From JAWKRB01 sp041389885 (lineage in GTDB: Bacteria; Myxococcota_A; Polyangia; Polyangiales; Ga0077539): 64,000 nt of DNA. The stretch lies in the NCBI GenBank assembly GCA_041389885.1, contig JAWKRB010000007.1, forward strand, positions 1 through 64,000. The letters run 5' to 3'. The notes beneath the pieces were generated by a model. The model searched no databases. It was given only the letters and a program-made list of their open reading frames with translations, and was not told where the DNA came from. Below, piece by piece: positions 57,164 through 64,000 of the stretch. A program made the translations under genes and the position numbers. The first letter of the stretch is position 1; each line of letters opens with the position of its first letter.

Positions 57164-57520
57164 ATGCGTCGCCCCCTCTGCGCAGCGTTCATCGTGACCG
57201 CCTCGGCCGCCTCGCTCGGCTGCACGCGCCCCGCGCCACAATCCTCCACCCCGGTCGAGACCTCCAACCCGCCCGCGCCACCACCCCCGCCGCCGCCCGC
57301 GCCCGATGTCCCGCCGAGCTGCCCGCCGAGCTGCCCGCCGCACGGATCGCCTTGCGCCGCAGCGGGTCAGCAGTGCCGCTACCCCACCTGCGGCACCTCC
57401 GACGGCCTCCTCGCCGAGTGCCAGAACGGCGCGTGGCAGATTCACATCCCGACCTGCAACCCACCCTCCCCCGGGGACCTGGTCGAGACTCAGCGCCCCG
57501 CGCCGCCGCGAGCACGCTGA
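57164..57520 (+). CDS. Small Pro/Cys-rich lipoprotein
   Basis: Protein of 118 residues: MRRPLCAAFIVTASAASLGC gives a lipoprotein signal. A run of Pro (PPAPPPPPPPAPD) is followed by a Cys-rich core, PPSCPPSCPPHGSPCAAAGQQC and YPTCGTSDGLLAEC, which may form disulfides. I recognise no family. It is on the plus strand just before the large helicase gene, with no obvious link. Confidence 0.55.
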   Translation: MRRPLCAAFIVTASAASLGCTRPAPQSSTPVETSNPPAPPPPPPPAPDVPPSCPPSCPPHGSPCAAAGQQCRYPTCGTSDGLLAECQNGAWQIHIPTCNPPSPGDLVETQRPAPPRAR

Positions 57521-57580
57521 GACGACCCGCCGAAGGATTCTCGGGGGCTGCCCCGGCGGTTTGTGCGACCCTCCCCCGCG

Positions 57581-60500
57581 ATGTCCCTGTCGGACTTCAG
57601 CGCGATCCCACGGGAGCATTGGATCGCGGAGAACTCCCTCGCCTTCGCGATTCGCGATGGATTCCCGGTCTCTCCAGGGCACAGCCTCGTCATCACGAAG
57701 CGCGTCGTGCCGACATGGTTCGACGCGACCGACGCCGAGCGCCGCGCGGTCATGGACCTCGTCGATGCGGTCCGCATGAGCCTCGACGCGGAGCTTCATC
57801 CCCAGGGATACAACGTGGGTTTCAACGCGGGCGTCGCGGCGGGGCAGACCGTGATGCACCTGCACGTCCACGTCATCCCGCGCTACGACGGCGACATGGA
57901 CGACCCGCGCGGGGGCGTCCGCCACGCCATCCCTGCCCGCGGAAACTACCTCCGCGCCTCGACGCGCCCGCTGGCCACTGGCGGACGTGACGACCCCTTT
58001 CTCGACCACCTCGCGCCCCTCTTCGCCCGCGCGCAGGACGTCGCGATCCTCGCAGCCTTCGTGCAGAACAGCGGGGTTGATCTCCTGCGCCCCCTGCTCT
58101 CCGACGGGAATGGTCCGACCGCCCGCGTGCGCATTCTCACAGGGGACTATCTCCACATCACACAAGCCTCGGCGCTGGAGAGCCTGCTCGACTGGGCGGT
58201 CACCGCCCGTGATGACGCCCGCGGCGTCGAGGTGAGGGTGTTCGAGACCGAGCGACAATCCCCGGCGATCTCGTTCCACGCAAAGTCGTGGCGCGTCGAG
58301 AGCGGTGGCTTCGCCGTGGCCTTCGTCGGGAGCAGCAACCTCTCGCGCAGCGCCCTGCGACAAGGCATCGAGTGGAACCTCCGCGTCGACCGAGACCGAG
58401 ACCCTGTCGCCTATCGCGCCATCGTCGACGCCTTCGAACACCGATGGGCGCAGGCCACGCCGCTCGACGCTCGATGGATCGAAGACTACCGCCGACGCGC
58501 CCTCGCACACGCCTTCGCGCTCCCGCCAGGCGAAGTCGTCGAGGACGCGCCACCCCTCCCAGAGCCCCACGCGGTGCAGCGCGCCGCGCTGGCCGCGATC
58601 GCCTCCGGTCGGGCGAGCGGCGCCCGGAGCGGCCTCGTCGTGCTCGCGACCGGGCTCGGCAAGACGCTCGTCGCCGCGCTCGACGCGGCGCGCTTCTCCG
58701 AAGAGTCAGGCCGACCCGCGCGGGTGATCGTCCTCGCGCACCGCGAGGAGCTGCTCGCGCAGGCCGCGCGGCAGTTCCGTGCCGCGGCGCGCGCGGCGGG
58801 GCGCGAGCCGCGGGTCGCGTGGTACGCGGGCGCGTCGAGCGAGCTCTCAGGCGACCTCGTGCTCGCGTCGGTCCAGAAGCTCGCGCGCCCCGCGGGCCTC
58901 GCGGCGCTCTCGAGAGAGCGCTTCGACTACGCCGTCGTCGACGAGGTGCACCACGCCGACGCCGACAGCTACCGTCGCGTGCTCGGCGTCCTCCACGCGA
59001 GATTCGTGCTGGGGTTGACCGCCACCCCCGAGCGCCCCGACGGCGGCGACGTGCTGGGGCTCTTTGGCGACACGATCTTTCACCGCACCGACCTCGGTGA
59101 GGGCATCGCGCGAGGGCTCCTCGTCCCCTTTCGCTATTTCGGGCTGAAAGACACGGTGTCGTATGACGCGATCCCGTGGCGCCGCGGGCGCTTCGACGTC
59201 GCGGCCCTCGACGCCGCGCTCGCCTCGCTCTCCCGCATGGAGAAGCTCTGGGAGGCCCTCGTGGCCCACCCTGGAGCCCGCACGCTGGTCTTCGCGGTCT
59301 CTCGCGCCCACGCGCGCTACGTGCGAGACGACCTCGTCCGAAGGGGACTGCGGGTCGAGACCGTCCTCTCCGACGGTGGAACGCTCGACCGCGCCGTCGC
59401 CCTCGCGGCGCTCGCCACCGGCGCCGTGGACGCGCTGGTGACCGTCGATCTCTTCAACGAGGGCGTGGACCTCCCCGGCATCGACCGCGTGGTCATGCTG
59501 CGTCCCACCGAGTCGAACGTGGTGTTCCTCCAGCAGCTCGGGCGCGGATTGCGCCGCGCCGAGGGCAAGCGCGAGCTCACCGTGATCGATTTCGTGGGCA
59601 ACCACCGCGCCTTCCTCTGGAAGGTCGAGGCGCTCCTCTCGCTCGCGGGGCCCTCTCGCGACTCGCTCGTGGAGGCCCTCGCGGCGCGAAAGCCCGCGGC
59701 GATGCCTCCGGGGTGTTCGATGGAGCTCGAGCTCGAAGCCATCGAGCTGCTTCGCACGCTCCTCCCCACGGGACGCAAGGGCTTCGACGCGTGGTTCGAT
59801 CGCTTCGTCGAGGCCCACGGGCGCCGCCCCACCGCGGGAGAGGCGCTGCGGTCGGAGCAGTCGCTGACCGCGATTCGCACGGCGCAACAGGGATGGTTCG
59901 ACGCCGTACGAGATCGCGGTTGTCTCTCCGAAGAGGAGTCGCGGGCGCTCTCGCGACACGGGGCGTTCTTGCGAGAGCTCGAGACCACCCCGATCACACG
60001 CTCCTTCAAGATCGTCGTGCTCTCGGTGCTCGTCGACGCGGGCGCGTTCTTCGAGGGAATGGACCTCGACACCCTCGCTTCTCGAAGCCTCTCCTGGCTC
60101 CGTCGCGACCACGCGCTGCGCGGCGACATCGAGGCGGTGAAGGAGCTCGGCGACGCCGACACCATGGATCCCGGTGTATGGCGCGGATACTGGAAGAAGA
60201 ACCCCATCGCCGCCTGGACCCGCGGCTCATGGTTCGCGCTCCGCGACGACCGCTTTGTCACGAGAATGACCGTCGCTCCCGAGGATCGAGACATCCTCCT
60301 GGCCCTGGTCTCAGAGCTCGTCGACCTCCGACTCGCGCAGTACCGTCGGCGCGGCGAGCGCGCGCAGATCGACGGCGTGCAGCACGTCTGTCGGGTGACC
60401 TGGAACCAGCGCGACCCGATCCTCGCGCTGCCCGGGTCTCTCGCCGATCGCGGCGAGATCGAGGCGAGGCTCCCCGACGGCGGCGTGTGGATCTTTCGGT

Positions 60501-61786
60501 GCGCCAAGGCGTTCTGCAACGTCGCGCGCCCCGCGGGCGCGTCACGCAACGCGCTCCCGGACCTGCTTCGCGGATGGTTCGGCCCCACCGCGGGGCACCC
60601 CGGCACGACCTTCGCGGTGCGGTTTCGGCAGGGCCCCGACGGTCTCGCGGTCGCCCCCGAGGGCGCCTCTGCGGACACCGCCCCGACCGGCCGAATCCCC
60701 TTCTATCCGACGCTCGCGGCCGCAGCCGGAGCGCCTCCCCCCAGCACGCACGAGTCGCCCCCAGAGGGCTTCGTGGCGCTGCCCGTTGTGGCACAGCAGG
60801 GGATCTTCGCCGTTCGCGCGAGCGGCGATTCGATGGACGGCGGGAGGGCGCCCATTCGCGAGGGTGACTGGTGCGTGCTGCGATGGATGCGCGGCGCGTC
60901 GGTCGAGGCGTTGCGCGATCGCGTGGTGCTCGTACAGACGACCGCGCGTGACGACGGGATGCGGTTTCAGCTGAAGCGCCTCGTCGAGCGAGACCGCGGG
61001 TGGTGCTTCGTGTCCGACGGGGAGGGCCCGTCCTTCGCGGCGACGGCGGAGACGGTGGTGCTCGCGCGGGTCGAGAGGGTCGTGACGCCCGAGTCCCTGG
61101 CTCCGGTGGTTGGCAGCGAGCTCGACGAGGCGGCGCTCGCCGCGCACTTCGGGTGGGACGCATTCACGCATCCGACGAGACGAGACGGGCATCGCTTCGC
61201 CTGGGTCGAGCGCGCGGAGGCGCTGCTCGCGCCCGATCGAGTCGCACCTGACGGTCCGCGACGGTGGCCTGGCGAGACGAGCTACGTGTTCACCAGGGCG
61301 AAGACCGGTGCGCCGTGGCGCTACGGCGGCGTCGCGCGCTGGCGTGAGGACGAGGGCGCGTGGGCCTTTGACGGCGTCGACCGCAGCACCTGGCAGTCGC
61401 TCGCGGGCGGCCGAGGCGCGTCCCGCACGCTGCCGCTCGAGGTGCTGCCGCGCGTGGACGCATGGATCGCGCAGCTCGCGGAGTCCCCTGGATTCGGGGC
61501 CACGATCGAGGTCGAGGGACGCACCCTCCGCATCGTGCGCCGCAGCGACCATGGGGGATTGCGCATCGACGGAGGCGACGGGGGATTCAAGGAGCGCACG
61601 GTCTCCCGCGCCGACCTCGGGTGGACGCTCCTCGCGGCGGACGACGTCGCGCGCCTCGGCGGCGTGCTCGACGAGCCGCGGGTGAACCGCCTGCGCTACC
61701 TCGATGGGACGCCGAAGGAGTCGACCCGTTGGATCGACACGGGCTGGGCCATTCGGCTGTGGAGACTGTCGAGGCCGCGCAATTGA
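57581..61786 (+). CDS. HIT / PLD-nuclease / SF2-helicase / S24-like fusion protein
   Basis: Protein of 1401 residues with domains in order. HIT domain (1-125) with the triad MHLHVHVIPRY at about 93. PLD-type nuclease (130-290) with SFHAKSWRV and VGSSNLSRSALRQG near 230-255. SF2 helicase with ATGLGKTLVAAL (Walker A, 356), VVDEVHHAD (452), GLTATPERPD (480) and QQLGRGLRRAEGK (650). A DUF3427-like region follows (LVSELVDLRLAQYRR, about 910). A peptidase S24/LexA-like domain has VRASGDSMDGG near 1080, probably without cleavage activity. Last 250 residues unrecognised. ATG 57581 begins the HIT domain; the frame opens earlier. Anti-phage role is inferred from domain content and from the AbiE genes nearby. 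Confidence 0.85.
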   Translation: MSLSDFSAIPREHWIAENSLAFAIRDGFPVSPGHSLVITKRVVPTWFDATDAERRAVMDLVDAVRMSLDAELHPQGYNVGFNAGVAAGQTVMHLHVHVIPRYDGDMDDPRGGVRHAIPARGNYLRASTRPLATGGRDDPFLDHLAPLFARAQDVAILAAFVQNSGVDLLRPLLSDGNGPTARVRILTGDYLHITQASALESLLDWAVTARDDARGVEVRVFETERQSPAISFHAKSWRVESGGFAVAFVGSSNLSRSALRQGIEWNLRVDRDRDPVAYRAIVDAFEHRWAQATPLDARWIEDYRRRALAHAFALPPGEVVEDAPPLPEPHAVQRAALAAIASGRASGARSGLVVLATGLGKTLVAALDAARFSEESGRPARVIVLAHREELLAQAARQFRAAARAAGREPRVAWYAGASSELSGDLVLASVQKLARPAGLAALSRERFDYAVVDEVHHADADSYRRVLGVLHARFVLGLTATPERPDGGDVLGLFGDTIFHRTDLGEGIARGLLVPFRYFGLKDTVSYDAIPWRRGRFDVAALDAALASLSRMEKLWEALVAHPGARTLVFAVSRAHARYVRDDLVRRGLRVETVLSDGGTLDRAVALAALATGAVDALVTVDLFNEGVDLPGIDRVVMLRPTESNVVFLQQLGRGLRRAEGKRELTVIDFVGNHRAFLWKVEALLSLAGPSRDSLVEALAARKPAAMPPGCSMELELEAIELLRTLLPTGRKGFDAWFDRFVEAHGRRPTAGEALRSEQSLTAIRTAQQGWFDAVRDRGCLSEEESRALSRHGAFLRELETTPITRSFKIVVLSVLVDAGAFFEGMDLDTLASRSLSWLRRDHALRGDIEAVKELGDADTMDPGVWRGYWKKNPIAAWTRGSWFALRDDRFVTRMTVAPEDRDILLALVSELVDLRLAQYRRRGERAQIDGVQHVCRVTWNQRDPILALPGSLADRGEIEARLPDGGVWIFRCAKAFCNVARPAGASRNALPDLLRGWFGPTAGHPGTTFAVRFRQGPDGLAVAPEGASADTAPTGRIPFYPTLAAAAGAPPPSTHESPPEGFVALPVVAQQGIFAVRASGDSMDGGRAPIREGDWCVLRWMRGASVEALRDRVVLVQTTARDDGMRFQLKRLVERDRGWCFVSDGEGPSFAATAETVVLARVERVVTPESLAPVVGSELDEAALAAHFGWDAFTHPTRRDGHRFAWVERAEALLAPDRVAPDGPRRWPGETSYVFTRAKTGAPWRYGGVARWREDEGAWAFDGVDRSTWQSLAGGRGASRTLPLEVLPRVDAWIAQLAESPGFGATIEVEGRTLRIVRRSDHGGLRIDGGDGGFKERTVSRADLGWTLLAADDVARLGGVLDEPRVNRLRYLDGTPKESTRWIDTGWAIRLWRLSRPRN

Positions 61787-61964
61787 GGATCGTGTCGCGC
61801 CGAGTTGGTGTGGGTGATTCGCGCCCACCGAGACAGTGACCCCGCGCGCGGAGGGCGCCAGCACCCCGAGGCTCGCGGTCGCGGGCGGCCCCCGAAGTCC
61901 ACCGCAAGTCCACGGAGGGCTTTGGGACCCTCCGGTCGGTGACGAAATCCCCTGTGATTTCAGT

Positions 61965-62009
61965 CGGAGCGGGCGACCGGGATCGAACCGGCGACGTTCA
62001 GCTTGGGAA
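61965..62009 (-). other. 3' half of a tRNA-Gly(CCC) gene, probable attachment-site scar
   Basis: Read on the minus strand, 62009 to 61966 gives the anticodon loop TTCCCAA (anticodon CCC), variable loop, T arm GCCGG-TTCGATC-CCGGT and acceptor 3' strand CGCCCGC, then T and CC. The 5' half (D arm, 5' acceptor) is absent: the sequence beyond 62009 does not pair. Such 3' tRNA fragments are typical products of integrase insertion into a tRNA gene. Confidence 0.65.
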
Positions 62010-62359
62010 CGGCAGCGAATTCAAGCACTTCCACCGATGCATCCGAGGCCTCTGGGCGCTTCGAGGGCGTTACAGGGTCCTCGGAGGAGGCCATTCGCGG
62101 CCTTCGAGACCTCGCTCTGGAGGTGCTCGCCGCGATCGACGAGGGGCGCGCTCCCGGCGACGCGCTGAGGTCCTTCGCCCTCGCGACCCTCGCCGCCTCC
62201 ACCCCCGGCACGAGGGTCTGGCTGCGCGCGGCCGAGCTGCTCGAGACCCACCCCCAGCGCCTCCGAAGGGCGGTGCTCCTCGCGGGAGAGGTCGTCGAGA
62301 TGATGGACGCTCAATCCTCCTCGGGGCCCCGTTCAGAGCGCGAGGACAAGGAGGAGTGA
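62003..62359 (+). CDS. Small helical protein of unknown function
   Basis: Frame of 118 residues from a TTG at 62003, inside the tRNA-like segment. The better part is the second half, GLRDLALEVLAAIDEGRAPG, then LRSFALATLAASTPGTRVWL and LRRAVLLAGEVVEMMD, a helical amphipathic pattern with good codon bias. The N-terminal 25 residues (Ser/Thr-rich) may be spurious, and the start is uncertain. No family recognised. It ends where the inverted repeat upstream of abiEi begins. Confidence 0.45.
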   Translation: MGTAANSSTSTDASEASGRFEGVTGSSEEAIRGLRDLALEVLAAIDEGRAPGDALRSFALATLAASTPGTRVWLRAAELLETHPQRLRRAVLLAGEVVEMMDAQSSSGPRSEREDKEE

Positions 62360-62435
62360 CTTGGTGACTCGGTGACTCAAGGTACTGAAATGGGATTCAA
62401 TTCCCTTGGTTTCGGACGAGTCACCCCCAAGTCAC
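62356..62435. promoter_or_regulatory. Nested inverted repeat upstream of the AbiE genes
   Basis: GTGACTTGGTGACTC (62356-62370) is inverted as GAGTCACC-CCC-AAGTCAC (62418-62435) with a 3-nt insertion; a further GGTGACTC lies at 62371-62378. AbiEi antitoxins of known systems bind inverted repeats before their operon, so this is a candidate operator, or a terminator for the upstream ORF. Confidence 0.55.
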
Positions 62436-62490
62436 GCGCCCGCTCGACGGACTCGACACCCGACGGAATCCCACGCCGCTTGATCGGTTC

Positions 62491-63576
62491 ATGCCGTTGT
62501 CCATTACAAATGGACGTGTCATCTTGCTGGACATGCCCCGCGGCACGGACCTCACCCCCTACCTCGCGCGCCTCGAGGAACTCCCCTTCATTTCCGAGGC
62601 GAGGCTGTTCGCCGCCCGTGGGGGGGCCAGCCGGGCCACGGAGACACCCGTCGTCGCCGTGCAGACGCCGCAGGGGAGTCGACACATCTCGGTCGACCTG
62701 CGGGCCTCGCACCTCGGGCGCGAGGTCGCCGAGCGCATCGTGCAGCTCCACCGCGAGATTCCCGACCAGATCCTCTTCGCGCCCCACGTCGGACGCGAGC
62801 TCGGCGAGCTCTTCGCCCGCGCACGGGTGAACTTCATCGACCTCGCGGGGAACTGCCACGTGCGCTTCGGAGACGCCTATCTCGCGCGGGTCCAGGGGCT
62901 CACGACCGCGTCGCCACCTGCTCCCTCGAAGGGAATGCGCGCGCCGGCCTACTCGGCCTTGCTCGCGCTGCTCCTCGACGAGGCGCTCCTCGCGAAGAGC
63001 ACACGCGCGATCGCCGAGGCCGCAGGGAACATCAGCCCGCAGACCGCGGCGGACCTTCGCGCGCGCCTCCTCGCGCAGGGAGACGTGTTGCGAACGCGCG
63101 GCACCTACCGCTGGTCTCCGAACGGTCGAGGGCGCGCGCTCGACGGGCTCCTCGGAGGATGGAGCGCGACCCTCGTCCCCTACCTGTTGCTCGGACGATT
63201 CCGCGCGCGGGAGCGAGAGCTCGCCGCCCTTGAAGCGCGTCTCTCGAAGGCGCTCGACGCGATCGCTCCGTGGCGTTGGGGCGGCGGGGCGGCGGCGCAG
63301 CGTCTCACGGGCTTCTTTCGCGGCGACGACACGACGATATACGTCGCCGATCCCCCCGCAGACCTCGCGCGGCAGCTCGCGCTCGTGCCGGATCGAGAAG
63401 GCCCCATCACGCTCCTCCGCGCGCCGGTGCCAGGCGCGTTCGTGAGCCCGGTCGCGGGGACCGTGCATCCCCTGCTCGTGTACGCCGACCTGCTCGCCTC
63501 GGGAGACGAGCGCGCGAGGGAGGCCGCCCACGAGGTGCACACGCGCTTTCTCGCCCCGACGGAGACGCGAGCGTGA
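62491..63576 (+). CDS. AbiEi-family antitoxin (type IV toxin-antitoxin)
   Basis: Protein of 361 residues of the AbiEi antitoxin class. Visible parts are an N-terminal DNA-binding-like domain, a winged-helix segment (SKGMRAPAYSALLALLLDEALL, SPQTAADLRARLLAQGDVLR) and a C-terminal domain with GGAAAQRLTGFFRGDDTTIYV and HPLLVYADLLASGDERAREA. In known AbiE systems this protein represses its own operon and counteracts the AbiEii nucleotidyltransferase. Its stop overlaps the toxin start as GTGA. The ATG at 62491 gives MPLSITNGRVILLD. Confidence 0.78.
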   Translation: MPLSITNGRVILLDMPRGTDLTPYLARLEELPFISEARLFAARGGASRATETPVVAVQTPQGSRHISVDLRASHLGREVAERIVQLHREIPDQILFAPHVGRELGELFARARVNFIDLAGNCHVRFGDAYLARVQGLTTASPPAPSKGMRAPAYSALLALLLDEALLAKSTRAIAEAAGNISPQTAADLRARLLAQGDVLRTRGTYRWSPNGRGRALDGLLGGWSATLVPYLLLGRFRARERELAALEARLSKALDAIAPWRWGGGAAAQRLTGFFRGDDTTIYVADPPADLARQLALVPDREGPITLLRAPVPGAFVSPVAGTVHPLLVYADLLASGDERAREAAHEVHTRFLAPTETRA

Positions 63577-64000
63577 GCCCCGTGCTTGCGCCTGCGCAGG
63601 TGCGCGCGCTGCACGCGCTCCGGACCGCGTGTCCCGACTTGAGGTGCGTCCTGGTCGGCGCGGCGGCGCTCGGGTTTCACCTCCCGCTGCCCCGCAGCAC
63701 GGCCGACATCGACCTCGCGATGCTGGTCGCGCCCGATGACCTCGACGAGCTGCTCGTACCGATGGGGTGGGTGAGAGATCCGAGGATGCTCCAACGTTGG
63801 CGTGCTCCCGACGGCGTACTGGCCGACGTGCTCCCGATGAGCGATGCGCTGCTCCGTGCGGGCGAACTGCGCTTCGGAGGCGACGACTTCGTGATGAGCC
63901 TCGTAGGCTTCGACCTCGCCATCGAACACACCGCTCTCGTCCCCCTCGCGGATACAGGCGTCGACATCGAGATCGCCTCGCTCTCCGCGCTCGTCGTGCT
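63573..64000 (+). CDS. AbiEii-family nucleotidyltransferase toxin (partial)
   Basis: Starts at GTG 63573-63575, overlapping the antitoxin stop, and runs off the right edge after about 142 residues. LVGAAALGFHLPLPRSTADIDLAM holds the nucleotidyltransferase G[GA].. and D-x-D motifs of the AbiEii/DUF1814 class. The toxin is bacteriostatic in known systems. The C-terminal lobe is not in the window. Confidence 0.75.
   Translation, partial: MSPVLAPAQVRALHALRTACPDLRCVLVGAAALGFHLPLPRSTADIDLAMLVAPDDLDELLVPMGWVRDPRMLQRWRAPDGVLADVLPMSDALLRAGELRFGGDDFVMSLVGFDLAIEHTALVPLADTGVDIEIASLSALVV

Noticed and set aside
61965..62045. Complete tRNA gene
   Set aside because: Only the 3' half pairs; there is no D arm or 5' acceptor, so it is a fragment.

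Overview
The window looks like a chromosomal piece of a member of the Myxococcota, probably a Polyangia or Sandaracinus-type myxobacterium. The evidence is a very high GC content with strong G/C bias at third codon positions, two secreted proteins ending in MYXO-CTERM-type tails (GGCGCR, hydrophobic helix, Arg cluster), an adjacent DUF1552/DUF1592 pair, MopE-like Cys-rich lipoproteins and many short-lipobox lipoproteins. Start/stop overlaps of the ATGA or GTGA type are frequent, so operons are tightly packed. The assignment is inferred from gene content and was not tested by phylogeny.

Region by region. 1-6803 (minus strand) is an N-type (Na+-type) F-ATPase operon, atpDCQRBEFAG, followed by the start of a HoxF/NuoE-like subunit; atpA, atpF, atpE and atpB are broken by single-base frameshifts. 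7076-9931 (plus) is a polysaccharide-deacetylase/carbamoyltransferase pair. 9947-14431 holds a Cys-motif protein, a double-PAS histidine kinase, GluQRS and a tandem MmcQ/YjbR protein. 14476-33553 is mainly envelope and redox material: lipoproteins, a PQQ-type propeller, a five-heme MYXO-CTERM cytochrome, a LeuA-type synthase, an MFS pump, a metalloprotease lipoprotein, a MopE-like lipoprotein, the DUF1552 and DUF1592 proteins, and a 5'-nucleotidase with EF-hands.

33554-36496 is a degenerate, gene-poor stretch: one intact Uma2 gene, two Uma2 remnants, a duplicated Ala-rich segment and a G-rich tandem repeat. 36497-57520 returns to core and envelope genes: an esterase, a double ThyX-like protein, map, a MATE transporter, purQ-purL, a lysozyme-like MYXO-CTERM protein, a GT-C-like membrane protein, a very large NfnAB-like flavoprotein, a hotdog thioesterase and an iron-dependent dehydrogenase.

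57581-64000 looks like a defence segment. A 1401-residue HIT/PLD/SF2-helicase/S24-like fusion is followed by a 3' half of a tRNA-Gly gene (a likely attachment-site scar), a small ORF, and an AbiE type IV toxin-antitoxin pair preceded by long inverted repeats.

At least a dozen apparent frameshifts occur, mostly consistent with missing bases in G/C runs. I read most of them as sequence errors rather than real pseudogenes, but the clustering in the ATPase operon needs checking against reads.
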